Counted from the stretch's first letter, positions 34,886-45,620 are shown. The stretch is DNA of 64,000 nucleotides from Microbacterium sp. (GCF_026393345.1 NZ_JAPLAI010000035.1:16457-80456); one strand, 5' to 3'. The notes: a model not told the origin generated them from the sequence alone. Translations and numbers: made by a program.

Positions 34886-35749
34886 TTACCGTGCGAGGTG
34901 GAGGCCGGCGGCAACGGCCCGGCGGATCACCGCCGCCACTGCGGGCCAGTCATGCACCACCTGGGCATAGCTGAAACGCAGCACCGTGTACCCCCGCAAC
35001 CGGAGCTCGGCGTCATGGGCGATGTCTCTGGTGCGTTGGGCGCTGTCCGAGTGGAATTCGTAGCCGTCGATCTGGACCACGAGCCGATCACCGATCACGA
35101 GGTCAACGGGCCGGCCGGCGAGTGTGACCTGCTGGCGCACCTGCAGCCCCCAGCGCCGCAGCGGTACCACGACCAACGTCTCGAGGCCGGAGTCGGACAG
35201 ACCGCCGACGGCCTGGGCGAGCTCGCGGGCCGCGCGCGTACCCCAGCGCACGGAGCGGAGGTACTCGGCAGCAAGCCGTTCGACCCTCGCGGCGGACTCC
35301 CACAGCACCAGGGCGGTGTCGAAGGGCTCACACACCGCGATGTGCGCGAGCGCATCCTCGATGCTCGCCAGGAGCGATCCGAGAGGTACCGGAGCCACCG
35401 GCTTCGTCCAGTGGAGCGCGCCGTCCCAGCCGGCGGGCGTCCGCGCCGAACCGGATCCGGGGGTCATATGCAGATGCACGGCCCCGAGCGCGGATGCGGG
35501 GATCCACCAGGCCCGCCGGCGCGCGAGCGTCGTGCACGAGACCCTGCCGCCCGCCCGGGCTGCGGCGACCAGGTCCGGCGCCGCCGCGGGGAGGGCGACC
35601 CAGGCGCGACGGATCATCTCGGCCGGACCGTCGCGCACGAAGGACCGCAGCAGCGAGGTCCCGAATCCCGCCTGCCGTACCTCGTCCCGGTGGGCGATGG
35701 ACCCGTGCGACACGAGCCAGTCGTAGAGTTCCGCTCCGCTGCGTTGCAT
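34886..35749 (-). CDS. DUF559 (Vsr-like) endonuclease-domain protein with AbiEi-like N-terminus
   Basis: 287 aa. The N-terminal 60 residues (ELYDWLVSHGSIAHRDEVRQAG) resemble the winged-helix start of AbiEi-type proteins. The C-terminal 100 residues are DUF559, a very-short-patch-repair-like PD-(D/E)XK fold: VDLVIGDRLVVQIDGYEFHSD gives Asp and the Q-x-D variant, and HDAELRLRGYTVLRFSYAQVV is the family ending. Such genes are multicopy in actinobacteria, with no known function. ATG 35749 is preceded by CCGGA; the longer frame is unlikely coding. Uniquely bracketed here by two palindromic elements. Confidence 0.85.
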   Translation of the reverse strand: MQRSGAELYDWLVSHGSIAHRDEVRQAGFGTSLLRSFVRDGPAEMIRRAWVALPAAAPDLVAAARAGGRVSCTTLARRRAWWIPASALGAVHLHMTPGSGSARTPAGWDGALHWTKPVAPVPLGSLLASIEDALAHIAVCEPFDTALVLWESAARVERLAAEYLRSVRWGTRAARELAQAVGGLSDSGLETLVVVPLRRWGLQVRQQVTLAGRPVDLVIGDRLVVQIDGYEFHSDSAQRTRDIAHDAELRLRGYTVLRFSYAQVVHDWPAVAAVIRRAVAAGLHLAR

Positions 35750-35957
35750 TCCGGAATCGTGCTGCCATCGCCGACCGCTGCGAGCCGGCGACCATGAATC
35801 GGTGCGCAACGGCGCCCGACCGCATCCCTGGGGAGGAACGAACGCATCCGTCCGCCCCGATGCGTCACGCCCGAAGCTCTGAGCCGTCCGGCGCATGAAC
35901 CGCGCGGACGCGGACACGAACCGCGGAATGCAACCGCGGGATGCGGGTCACAAACGT

Positions 35958-36020
35958 CGCAGAATCGCGCGAAGTTCGCAGAGATCAGCCCACATAGTGC
36001 GAAGTTCGCGCGATTCTGCG
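35958..36020. repeat. 63-bp palindromic element, copy 2
   Basis: Arms 35958-35980 and 35998-36020, loop 35981-35997. Only position 17 of the stem is mismatched (G opposite G; copy 1 has C opposite C there), so the internal mismatch is conserved in place. Lies between the DUF559 gene and the guaB stop, 209 bases upstream of the DUF559 start. Confidence 0.85.
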
Positions 36021-36044
36021 AAGTTCAGGAACCGCCGCCCGGGC

Positions 36045-37616
<1,572 letters not shown>

Positions 37617-37766
37617 TTATCGTAATTCGTTGCGAAGCGGAATCATTCCCGCCGAGGTGTCCCGGGAGTTGCGCGGTGGTAACACAGGGGCAACAATCGC
37701 TGGGTACCGTGCAGTGTCGCCGAACCCACCCGGATTTTTGGCGCTCGTCCCTAGTTGGAGGTGTCA

Positions 37767-39086
37767 GTGGCGATCACTCGGATATCGCACGCCGACAGGT
37801 TGCCGTCCCGCGCTCTTGCGTCTGTGCTCACCGGATTGTTCGCCATCGCGCTGGTGTTCGGCATGGCCAGTCCCGCCGCGGCCGACACCGATGACGGCGA
37901 GGATTATCCCTTCGCCATCTCGGGGAACGTCCGCGCCGCCGGCGAGCCCATCGCGGGTGCGACCATCACCGTGACGGGTGAGGATTTCACCAACGAGACC
38001 GAGACCGAGAAGAACGGCAGCTTCCGGGTGGGCGTACCCACCAAGGAGGGCACCTGGACCATCGAGCTCGACAAGGACAGCCTCCCGAAGGACGTGACCG
38101 TCCCGGATGACTTCGTCTTCGAAGAGGAGGTGGAGTTCGGCGCGACGAGCACGGTCACCCGGAACTTCACCCTCGGCGCCGCGGAGCGCACCACGACGAG
38201 CTTCTGGGATCAGTTGCTCTCGCGGTCGGTGAACGGCCTCAACTTCGGCCTCATGCTCGCCCTCGCCGCGATCGGCCTGTCGCTCGTGTTCGGTACGACC
38301 GGGCTCTCCAACTTCGCCCACGGCGAGATGGTGACCTTCGGGGCCCTCACCGCCCTGCTCTTCTCCGCCGGCCTCGGGCTGCCGATCTGGATCGCGATCC
38401 CCCTCGCGGTGATCCTGTCGGCCCTGTTCGGGCTCGGCATGGATGCGGGCATCTGGCGCCCGCTCCGACGAAAAGGCATCGGCACGGTCCAGCTGATGAT
38501 CGTCTCGATCGGTCTGTCGCTGGCCCTCCGGTACGTCTTCCAGATGATCATCGGCGGCGGGACCCAGCAGCTCCCGGGCGGGTCGACCACCATCATCCCG
38601 GGGCTCGGCCCCATCCGGCTCACCGTCACCGATGTCGTGTCGATGGCGATCTCGATCGTGGTGATCGCCGCCTTCGCCTGGTGGCTGATGCGCACCCGGA
38701 TCGGTCGCGCCACCCGCGCGGTCTCCGACAACCCGTCGCTCGCCGCGGCCAGCGGAATCGACGTCGACGCGGTGGTCCGGGTCGTGTGGGTGGTCGCCGC
38801 AGCCCTCGCCGGGCTCTCCGGGGTGCTGTGGGCGTACTTCCGCCCCGGTATCAAGTGGGACATGGGTACCAGCGTCCTGCTGCTCATGTTCGCCGCGGTC
38901 ACCCTGGGTGGCCTCGGCACCGCCTTCGGCGCCCTCGTCGGGTCGATCATCGTGGGCATGCTCGTCGAGGTGTCGACGCTCTGGATCCCCTCCGACCTCA
39001 AGTACGTCGGCGCGCTGGTCGTGCTGATCGTCATCCTCCTGTTCCGTCCGCAGGGCATCCTCGGACGCCGAGAGAGAATCGGATAG
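37767..39086 (+). CDS. livH: Branched-chain amino acid-type ABC permease (LivH) with secreted N-terminal domain
   Basis: 439 aa, about 150 longer than normal LivH. Residues 1-38 form a signal peptide (LASVLTGLFAIALVFGMASPAAA), residues about 42-130 a carboxypeptidase-regulatory-like beta-sandwich (AAGEPIAGATITVTGEDF, TWTIELDKDSLPKDVTVP), then the LivH permease with NGLNFGLMLALAAIGLSLVFGTTGLSNFAHGEMV and the GGLGTAFGALVGSIIVGMLVE end, seven or eight helices. The extra domain would be outside the cell beside the channel. GTG 37767 has GGAGG 5 bases upstream; GTG 37761 and TTG 37755 are alternatives. First gene of livHMGF. Confidence 0.92.
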   Translation: MAITRISHADRLPSRALASVLTGLFAIALVFGMASPAAADTDDGEDYPFAISGNVRAAGEPIAGATITVTGEDFTNETETEKNGSFRVGVPTKEGTWTIELDKDSLPKDVTVPDDFVFEEEVEFGATSTVTRNFTLGAAERTTTSFWDQLLSRSVNGLNFGLMLALAAIGLSLVFGTTGLSNFAHGEMVTFGALTALLFSAGLGLPIWIAIPLAVILSALFGLGMDAGIWRPLRRKGIGTVQLMIVSIGLSLALRYVFQMIIGGGTQQLPGGSTTIIPGLGPIRLTVTDVVSMAISIVVIAAFAWWLMRTRIGRATRAVSDNPSLAAASGIDVDAVVRVVWVVAAALAGLSGVLWAYFRPGIKWDMGTSVLLLMFAAVTLGGLGTAFGALVGSIIVGMLVEVSTLWIPSDLKYVGALVVLIVILLFRPQGILGRRERIG

Positions 39087-39090
39087 CCAC

Positions 39091-40071
39091 GTGAACATCG
39101 TTCAGATCCTCTCCAACACACTGGCGCAGATCCTCGCGCCGGCCACGCTCGGCTACGTCCTCGCGGCGATCGGCCTGTCGGTGCACTTCGGCTTCGCGGG
39201 CCTGCTCAACATGGGTGTCGCGGGCTTCATGGCCATCGGCGCCTACGGCTTCGCGATCTCGATCCTGACCTTCGGGCTGCCCTGGCCGTTGGCGGCACTG
39301 CTCGGCCTGGTGGCCGCGGTGATCTTCGCGCTGATCATGGGCATCCCGACGCTGCGGCTGCGCGGCGACTACCTGGCGATCGTCACGATCGCCGCCGCCG
39401 AGGTGCTGCGCCTGCTGTTCCTCACCTCCGCGTTCCGCAACTACACCGGCTCGGCCGACGGCCTCTCCGGGTTCCAGGCCGGCTTCCGTGCCAGCAACCC
39501 GCTGCCGCCCGGGAAGTTCGGGTTCGGACCGTGGACCTACCAGTCCGACCAGTGGTGGGTCATCATCGTCGGCGCGATCACGATCGCCATCGCGGTCACC
39601 ATCGTGTGGCTGCTGATGCGAAGCCCGTGGGGTCGCGTCATCCGCGGCATCCGCGAGGACGAGGATGCGGTGCGCTCCCTCGGCAAGAACGTCTTCGCCT
39701 TCAAGATGCAGGCGCTGATCTTCGGCGGCGTGCTCATCGCCGCCGGTGGCATCGTCACCGCGATGGGCACCAACGTGAACCCGAACGTGTACGTCACCTC
39801 GCAGACGTTCTACGTGTGGACGGCGCTCCTCCTCGGCGGGGCGGCGACCATCTTCGGCCCCGTGCTGGGCGCTGTACTGTTCTGGGTCGTCCGCGCCTTC
39901 CTGTCCAACCTCCTGCCGGCGCTCGTCAGCATCGGATGGTTGCCGTTCCTCACCACCGAGCAGAGCCAGATGCTCGTGTTCGTGCTCGTGGGTGTCGCCC
40001 TGATGCTCCTGGTGATCTTCCGCCCGCAGGGCATCCTCGGCAGCAAGAAGGAGTTGACCTTTGTCCGCTGA
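39091..40071 (+). CDS. livM: Branched-chain amino acid-type ABC permease (LivM)
   Basis: 326-aa second permease subunit, about 9 helices, with LRLRGDYLAIVTIAAAEVLRL (the family EAA-like loop) and the FRPQGILGSKKE ending. GTG 39091 lies 4 bases after livH; no typical spacing for an ATG. It pairs with livH to form the channel; substrate is likely a branched-chain amino acid, amide or short aromatic acid, not determinable from sequence. Confidence 0.93.
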   Translation: MNIVQILSNTLAQILAPATLGYVLAAIGLSVHFGFAGLLNMGVAGFMAIGAYGFAISILTFGLPWPLAALLGLVAAVIFALIMGIPTLRLRGDYLAIVTIAAAEVLRLLFLTSAFRNYTGSADGLSGFQAGFRASNPLPPGKFGFGPWTYQSDQWWVIIVGAITIAIAVTIVWLLMRSPWGRVIRGIREDEDAVRSLGKNVFAFKMQALIFGGVLIAAGGIVTAMGTNVNPNVYVTSQTFYVWTALLLGGAATIFGPVLGAVLFWVVRAFLSNLLPALVSIGWLPFLTTEQSQMLVFVLVGVALMLLVIFRPQGILGSKKELTFVR

Positions 40072-41053
40072 CGTCTCTCCCCCCACCCCACGCCCGAAGA
40101 CCACCGGCCTGCACAAGGGCGAGATCCGCCCCGGTGTGGAGAAGGTGGACCCGGTCATCGTCGTCGACGGTGTGCGGCGCGTCTTCGGCGGCCTCACCGC
40201 CGTCGACGTCGAGCACCTGGAGATCCCCCGCAACGCCATCACGGCGCTCATCGGACCGAACGGTGCCGGCAAGACCACGCTGTTCAACCTGCTCACCGGG
40301 TTCGACAAGCCGAACGAGGGGTCCTGGTCGTTCGACGGCACCAACCTCGCCGGCATCCCCGCGTACAAGGCCGCCCGGATGGGTCAGGTGCGCACGTTCC
40401 AGCTGACCAAGTCCCTGGGCCTGCTGACGGTGCTCGAGAACATGAAGCTCGGTGCGACCGGGCAGACCGGCGAGGGCTTCTGGGCCGGGGCGTTCCCGTT
40501 CCTCTGGCGCAAGCAGGAGACCCGCATCGAGGCGAAGGCGCGGGAGCTGCTCGCGCGCTTCAAGCTCGACACCAAGGAGAAGGACTTCGCGGCCTCCCTC
40601 TCCGGCGGTCAGCGGAAGCTCCTCGAGATGGCTCGCGCCCTGATGAGCGACCCCACGCTGGTCATGCTCGACGAGCCGATGGCCGGGGTCAACCCGGCGC
40701 TGACGCAGTCGCTCCTCGACCACATCCTCGACCTCAAGGACCTCGGCATGACGGTCCTGTTCGTCGAGCACGACATGCACATGGTCCGCCACATCGCGGA
40801 CTGGGTGATCGTGATGGCGGAGGGCAAAGTCGTCGCCGAGGGACCGCCCGCATCCGTCATGCAGGACCCCGCCGTCATCGACGCGTACCTGGGTGCGCAT
40901 CAGGACGTCGACCTCGGGGTGGTCACCGGCCGCCACCAGGGCACCCTGACCGCCGAGGCCGAGGAGCTCGTCGCCACGGCGCGGGAGCTCGACGAGGCCA
41001 TCGACGCGGATATCGCGGCCGAGGCCCACACCGACAGGGAGGCCGACAAATGA
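40061..41053 (+). CDS. livG: ABC transporter ATP-binding protein LivG
   Basis: 330-aa ATPase. Walker A GPNGAGKTT, signature LSGGQRKLLEMARAL, Walker B VMLDEPMAGVNP, switch His FVEHDMHMV. The C-terminal extension of 80 residues, Ala/Glu-rich, is longer than in E. coli LivG. TTG 40061 overlaps the livM stop by 11 bases, and the stop overlaps the livF start (ATGA). Confidence 0.93.
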   Translation: MSADVSPPTPRPKTTGLHKGEIRPGVEKVDPVIVVDGVRRVFGGLTAVDVEHLEIPRNAITALIGPNGAGKTTLFNLLTGFDKPNEGSWSFDGTNLAGIPAYKAARMGQVRTFQLTKSLGLLTVLENMKLGATGQTGEGFWAGAFPFLWRKQETRIEAKARELLARFKLDTKEKDFAASLSGGQRKLLEMARALMSDPTLVMLDEPMAGVNPALTQSLLDHILDLKDLGMTVLFVEHDMHMVRHIADWVIVMAEGKVVAEGPPASVMQDPAVIDAYLGAHQDVDLGVVTGRHQGTLTAEAEELVATARELDEAIDADIAAEAHTDREADK

Positions 41054-41820
41054 GCGACACGGTCCAGTCCGCCGCATCCCCCGCCGCCACCGCGCCGGCC
41101 CCGCAGAACGTCGTCGAGGTGCGGAACATCACCGCCGGGTATCTGCCCGGCGTGAACATCCTCACCGACGCGAACCTCACGGCCGCCAAGGGTGAGCTGA
41201 TCGGCATCATCGGCCCGAACGGTGCCGGCAAGTCGACGATGCTGAAGGCGATCTTCGGTCAGGTGAAGGTGCGGTCGGGCGAGGTCATCCTGAACGGCGA
41301 GGACATCACGGGCCTACGCGCCAACAAGCTCGTCGCCAAGGGCGTCGGGTTTGTGCCGCAGACGAACAACGTGTTCCCGAGCCTCACGATCGCCGAGAAC
41401 CTGCAGATGGGCGCCTACCAGCGTCCGAAGTCGTACGCGGAGCGGGTCGATTTCATCACCTCGATCTTCCCCGACCTGGGCAAGCGCCTCGGTCAGCGGG
41501 CCGGTTCGCTTTCCGGCGGCGAGCGGCAGATGGTCGCCATGGGCCGCGCGCTCATGATGGACCCGCACGTGCTGCTGCTCGACGAGCCGAGCGCGGGCCT
41601 CTCCCCCTCACGGCAGGATGAGGCCTTCCTCCGCGTCTCGGAGATCAACAAGGCGGGTGTGACCACGATCATGGTGGAGCAGAACGCCCGCCGCTGCCTG
41701 CAGATCTGCGACCGCGGCTACGTGCTCGACCAGGGTCACGACGCCTACACCGGCACGGGACGCGAGCTCCTGAACGACCCCAAGGTCATCGGTCTCTACC
41801 TCGGCACGCTCGGCACCTGA
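41050..41820 (+). CDS. livF: ABC transporter ATP-binding protein LivF
   Basis: 256-aa ATPase, second nucleotide-binding subunit. Walker A GPNGAGKST, signature LSGGERQMVAMGRAL, Walker B VLLLDEPSAGLS, switch region MVEQNAR (Gln in place of His, usual for LivF). ATG 41050 overlaps livG. Last gene of the operon, followed by a hairpin terminator. Confidence 0.93.
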   Translation: MSDTVQSAASPAATAPAPQNVVEVRNITAGYLPGVNILTDANLTAAKGELIGIIGPNGAGKSTMLKAIFGQVKVRSGEVILNGEDITGLRANKLVAKGVGFVPQTNNVFPSLTIAENLQMGAYQRPKSYAERVDFITSIFPDLGKRLGQRAGSLSGGERQMVAMGRALMMDPHVLLLDEPSAGLSPSRQDEAFLRVSEINKAGVTTIMVEQNARRCLQICDRGYVLDQGHDAYTGTGRELLNDPKVIGLYLGTLGT

Positions 41821-41834
41821 GAGGTGACGGGAAA

Positions 41835-41868
41835 GGGCCCCGCAGCGTGTGCTGTCGGGGCCCCTTTC
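41835..41868 (+). terminator. Terminator of the liv operon
   Basis: GGGCCCCG / CGGGGCCC stem of 8 bp extended by AAA/TTT across one bulged C, loop of 13 bases, then CTTTC; the flanking A and T runs fit a Rho-independent terminator. Confidence 0.7.
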
Positions 41869-41891
41869 GCGTGTCTGCATCCCTGGGGGTG

Positions 41892-41921
41892 CCGGATGCG
41901 GGGTAGCGCAGCCGCATCCGG
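41892..41921. repeat. Hairpin of the GGATGCGG/CCGCATCC word
   Basis: Perfect 10-bp arms CCGGATGCGG and CCGCATCCGG with a 10-base loop, between the liv terminator and the cocE terminator. The arms contain the octamer over-represented throughout the window. Confidence 0.7.
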
Positions 41922-42001
41922 GGATAACGTCCGTCCGCTCTCGGTTCCGCCCGAACCCGCCCCTACACGGGCGACGACCGCGGGAGGGAACCCTGCACAC
42001 G

Positions 42002-42038
42002 CACGAACGCCCCGACAGGACCTGTCGGGGCGTTCGTG
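42002..42038. terminator. Terminator-like perfect 18-bp inverted repeat
   Basis: Arms 42002-42019 and 42021-42038 are perfectly complementary around a single A, 9 bases downstream of the cocE stop on the minus strand. Likely terminator of the minus-strand catabolic operon, possibly bidirectional. Confidence 0.7.
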
Positions 42039-42046
42039 TGGAAGCG

Positions 42047-43759
42047 TCAGTCCACCACGAAGGGAAGCAGCAGGCGCGAGGGATGCTGAGCATCCCGGTA
42101 CACCTTGTGCGTCACCGCACGCCCCACCGGCAGGTGGAAGGCGTCGGGCGGCAGCAGCGCGTTGTGCTCGTCGGCCATCGGCTCGTTGTTCGACAGCTCC
42201 ACCGTGAGCTTGTGCCCGGGCAGGAGCGTCGCCGCGAACGGATAGATCCGCAGCACGTACTCCTCGATCTTCCCGGGCTCCACCGGCACCGCGCGGGTGT
42301 GCGGGTGGTAAGGGTTGCCCTCGGTCGTGCGCTCGTCGAGCTCACGGTGGGATGCCTTGAGGTAGGCCGTGGTCAGCAGCTGACGCTTGCCGCCCGGCGC
42401 CTCGTCCCAGAACCGGAGGATGAGGTTCGTGTCGGGCTGGTCGATCTCCACGAACAGGTGCGCCGCACCGGTGCCCATGATCTCGACCGGCTCCTCGAAC
42501 ACGGGCGTGGACCAGCTGATGATCTCGACGGTGTCGGTGACGGTGAGCGGGGCCTGGTAGAAGCCATCGGGGGCCGAGTACTCCGGCCCCATGGGCTCCG
42601 GCTCGGTCGAGAGCTTCCGGCGCGTGCGCAGGTACAGCGGGCGGTGTTCGGTCCGCTTGGGCGGGAACTGGTCGCCGTGCACGTACTCCCGCGTGCCCTC
42701 GACGAACACGCTCACCGGCGGCTCGTCCATCACACCGTTCTCGATGCCCTTGATCCAGTAGTCGTACCAGCGGAACATCTTGTCGTGCTCCTCGACCCAG
42801 GGGCGCGACTGCATGGGCGGGTAGGGGCCGATCGTCAGCTTCTTCGGGCCGCCGAGTGCCTCGTAGGCCTCGATCGTGCCGTCCATGGTCCAGCCGCGGC
42901 CCTGGTCGATCTGCAGCCAGACCGGCACCTCCACCTGCGGGGCGAGGGTGATGGGGTTCCGCTCCTCGTACCAGGGGCCGTCGAGCTCGTTCGTGATGAT
43001 GTCGAACCATGCCTCGTGGTGCACCGGGTAATGCAGGGTGTGCACCAGGTTCGGCCACGCCTGCACGTCGGGGTCGGCGAGGCGCTCCACCACGCGCGCT
43101 TTGAGCTCGTCGTCGGAGAGGGTCTCCAGCATCCGGCTCTTGATGCGGTCGGTGAACGCCCAGCCGGAGTCGCCGCCGCGTCCCTCACGGGCGGCGCGCG
43201 GCATGAGCCACATGATGCCGCCGTGGTAGGTGGTCTCGTAGAAGTCGTAGTGCCCGCCGGAGATGAAGCAGGCCTTCAGGGACGGCGGACGCTCCGCCGC
43301 CGCGAGCAGCTGCATCGAGCCGAAGTAGGAGATGCCGATCATGCCGACTCGGCCATCGCACCACGGCTGCGCAGCAACCCACTCGATGAAGTCGTAGGCG
43401 TCCTCGCCGAGCGAGACGCCGCCGGCGTTGTAGTTGCCGATGTGCTCGCCCTCGCTGCCGCCGGAGCCGCGGAGGTCGCCGATGACGTGCACGTAGCCCT
43501 CGTCGACCACGCGGGCGATGTCCCCCGCCTCGATGCAGCCGTCCCACATGGGCGAGGGGCGCCGCTGCGGCGGCATCGTCAGCGCGAGCGCCTGCAGCTC
43601 CTTGCCGTAGGGGCTCAGGGCGACGAGGGCCGGGCGGGGCTCGTCGCCGATGCCGTACGCGTCGCCGACGAGGACGACGCCGTCGCGCATCGGGATGCGG
43701 AGGTCCTTGGACACGGTGATCTCACGCGTGCCGGCGGTAATGGTGGTGGTGTTCGTCAT
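42047..43759 (-). CDS. CocE/NonD family hydrolase
   Basis: 570-aa alpha/beta-hydrolase of the cocaine-esterase/X-Pro dipeptidyl-peptidase-like family. Nucleophile elbow GISYFG (Ser in GxSYxG), the oxyanion and cap region around LRGSGGSEGEHIGNYNAGG, and the C-terminal jelly-roll domain starting near YFWDEAPGGKRQLL. Such enzymes hydrolyse esters or acyl-amino compounds, here presumably the first or last cleavage of the cluster substrate. No signal peptide. ATG 43759 with AGGAGA upstream. The stop of the preceding MBL gene overlaps by 4 bases. Confidence 0.9.
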   Translation of the reverse strand: MTNTTTITAGTREITVSKDLRIPMRDGVVLVGDAYGIGDEPRPALVALSPYGKELQALALTMPPQRRPSPMWDGCIEAGDIARVVDEGYVHVIGDLRGSGGSEGEHIGNYNAGGVSLGEDAYDFIEWVAAQPWCDGRVGMIGISYFGSMQLLAAAERPPSLKACFISGGHYDFYETTYHGGIMWLMPRAAREGRGGDSGWAFTDRIKSRMLETLSDDELKARVVERLADPDVQAWPNLVHTLHYPVHHEAWFDIITNELDGPWYEERNPITLAPQVEVPVWLQIDQGRGWTMDGTIEAYEALGGPKKLTIGPYPPMQSRPWVEEHDKMFRWYDYWIKGIENGVMDEPPVSVFVEGTREYVHGDQFPPKRTEHRPLYLRTRRKLSTEPEPMGPEYSAPDGFYQAPLTVTDTVEIISWSTPVFEEPVEIMGTGAAHLFVEIDQPDTNLILRFWDEAPGGKRQLLTTAYLKASHRELDERTTEGNPYHPHTRAVPVEPGKIEEYVLRIYPFAATLLPGHKLTVELSNNEPMADEHNALLPPDAFHLPVGRAVTHKVYRDAQHPSRLLLPFVVD

Positions 43760-44700
43760 CGGGTGCTCTCCTGCTCGGCCGCGGGGCCGACGTGGGTGAC
43801 GTAGCCGTTCATCGTCGTGAAGAACGGCGCGGGTTCGAGGGTGGGGTCACCGGTGTAGCCGAGTTGCGCGGCCACCGGCTCGAAGGGCGAGGACGGTGCC
43901 TCGGATGCGGCAAGGCCCACCGCGAGGTGCGGCAGCACGGCCGCGCGGATCTGTGCTTCCCGCTCGAGGCTTCCCTCGATCGCGGCGCGCGCATCCACGG
44001 CGTCGAGCACTTCGGGGAAGGCGGTGCCGTCGGCGCGGCGATACGGATGGCCGAGATACAGGCGCTCCGGGCGGATGACGTCCCGCAGGTATTCGAGGCT
44101 CGCGCGGTAGCGATCCGGGTCCTCGTAGCCGGGGAAGCCGCTCGCCGCACCGTAGGCCTGCACGGCGTCGCCGACGAAGACGTCGCGGGTCTCGTCGAGC
44201 ACGTACGCGACGGCGCCCTCGGTGTGGCCCGGGATGGCGTGGACGCTGAGCGGCACGCCGCCGAGGTCGAAGGTCTCGCCGCCGGAGACCGCGATGGTCG
44301 GTTCCATCTCGCCGCCGATCGCGGCGGCGAGCAGGGCACGTTCGTGCGCCTCACCCTCGGGGTCGGGCAGCCAGCGCCCGCGGCCGTCGCGCCACTCCTG
44401 CACGTGCGCCTCCCGGGAGCGGAGGAACGGCGCGTCGGCGCGGTGGATGACGACCTCGGCCTTGCGGCCGGTGAGTTCCCACAGACCGTAGGCGCCACCC
44501 AGGTGATCGATGTGACCGTGGGTCAGCAGGATCCAGCGGACGTCCTCGATGCGGCGTCCAAGCGATTCCAGCTGCGCCCGCATCGCCTCCGGCGATTCGG
44601 TCACGCCGGCATCGACGATCGCGGGCTCGGGCGCATCGATGAAGAAGCTGCGGAGGCTGAAGCGTCCCCACGGCGCGACGAGCGGATAGACGAGACTCAT
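43756..44700 (-). CDS. MBL-fold metallo-hydrolase
   Basis: 314 aa. Zinc motif HGHIDH (61-66) in LLTHGHIDHLGG, further ligands in AIPGHTEGAVAYVLD (His) and FVGDAVQ (Asp) and a C-terminal YLGHPYRRA (His), the set for two metal ions. Homologues include glyoxalase II-like and lactonase-type enzymes. Co-translated with cocE (4-base overlap) and with the following hydrolase (4-base overlap at 44697-44700). Substrate unknown; the cluster suggests a lactone or thioester intermediate. Confidence 0.9.
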   Translation of the reverse strand: MSLVYPLVAPWGRFSLRSFFIDAPEPAIVDAGVTESPEAMRAQLESLGRRIEDVRWILLTHGHIDHLGGAYGLWELTGRKAEVVIHRADAPFLRSREAHVQEWRDGRGRWLPDPEGEAHERALLAAAIGGEMEPTIAVSGGETFDLGGVPLSVHAIPGHTEGAVAYVLDETRDVFVGDAVQAYGAASGFPGYEDPDRYRASLEYLRDVIRPERLYLGHPYRRADGTAFPEVLDAVDARAAIEGSLEREAQIRAAVLPHLAVGLAASEAPSSPFEPVAAQLGYTGDPTLEPAPFFTTMNGYVTHVGPAAEQESTR

Positions 44701-45611
44701 CGGCCCAGGAACTCCGCGGTCTGCGTGAACGCGCGCCCGTACTCCGGCAGCCAGGAGAAGTGCTGCACGAACCCGTGGCCGGCGCCGAGGTAGCGCGTGA
44801 GCGTGACGGGCACGCCCGCCTCCTCGAGGCGGCGCGCGTACAGCTCACCCTCGTCACGCATCGGGTCGAACTCCCCGGTGAGGACGAGCGCCGGCGGCAG
44901 GCCGGTCAGATCCTCCCGCTTGACCGGGGAGACGCGCGGGTCCTGCGGGTCGGCGGTCTGCATGTAGAACGCGTTGAACGGGGCGATGCCCGCGGTCTCC
45001 AGCCCGTAGCCGACCGCGTTCTCGGTCATCGACGGGTAACGGCCGGGGTCGAGGTCCAGGTCTACCGATGGGTAGAACATCACCTGGTGGGTGACGGCGT
45101 CCACGCCCGCATCGTGCAGCGTGGCCGCGATCGCCGCGACCATGGTGCCGCCGGAGCTGTCGCCCGCCAGGGCGAGCGTGGAGCCGTCCCAGCCCGCATC
45201 CTCGCCCTGCGCGATGACCCACCCGACGACGGCCTGGCCGTCCTCCAGCGCCGCCGGGAACGCGTTCTCAGGGGCGAGCCGGTACCCGACCGAGATGACC
45301 CGGAGGCCGGTCGCGGTGGCGAGCTGGCGCGCGATGTGGTCGTGCGTGTTCAGGCTCCCGAGGAACCAGGCACCGCCGTGGAAATACACGATGACCCCGG
45401 AGGCGTCCGCATCCGTGTCCGCGTAGACCCGGATGGGCACGTCGCTGACGGCGGTGTGCGCCACGGTGTCGACGACCTCGCGCACCGGGTGCCGGTCCGC
45501 GAGCGGGGGAACCTGCGCCTCCTCCCCCGCGCGCATGGCGACGGGATCGAGCGGGCCATCCTCGTGCGGGAGGGTCGCGAGGATGCGGGCGATCTCTGGA
45601 TGCAGCGGCAT
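44697..45611 (-). CDS. Alpha/beta hydrolase, HSL/acetyl esterase family
   Basis: 304-aa esterase. HGGAW oxyanion motif (78-82), nucleophile GDSSGG (150-155), acid Asp in LTGEFDPMRDEG and His in GAGHGF give the full catalytic triad of the hormone-sensitive-lipase family. Cleaves short-chain or aryl esters. Overlap with the MBL gene by 4 bases and ribosome site AAAGG before ATG 45611 put it mid-operon. Confidence 0.92.
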   Translation of the reverse strand: MPLHPEIARILATLPHEDGPLDPVAMRAGEEAQVPPLADRHPVREVVDTVAHTAVSDVPIRVYADTDADASGVIVYFHGGAWFLGSLNTHDHIARQLATATGLRVISVGYRLAPENAFPAALEDGQAVVGWVIAQGEDAGWDGSTLALAGDSSGGTMVAAIAATLHDAGVDAVTHQVMFYPSVDLDLDPGRYPSMTENAVGYGLETAGIAPFNAFYMQTADPQDPRVSPVKREDLTGLPPALVLTGEFDPMRDEGELYARRLEEAGVPVTLTRYLGAGHGFVQHFSWLPEYGRAFTQTAEFLGR

Positions 45612-45620
45612 GTCGGCCTT

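Noticed and set aside
37764..39098. 444-codon minus-strand frame opposite livH
   Set aside because: The translation is a run of His/Asp/Glu/Arg/Gly typical of the mirror of a membrane protein; the plus strand encodes a recognisable permease.
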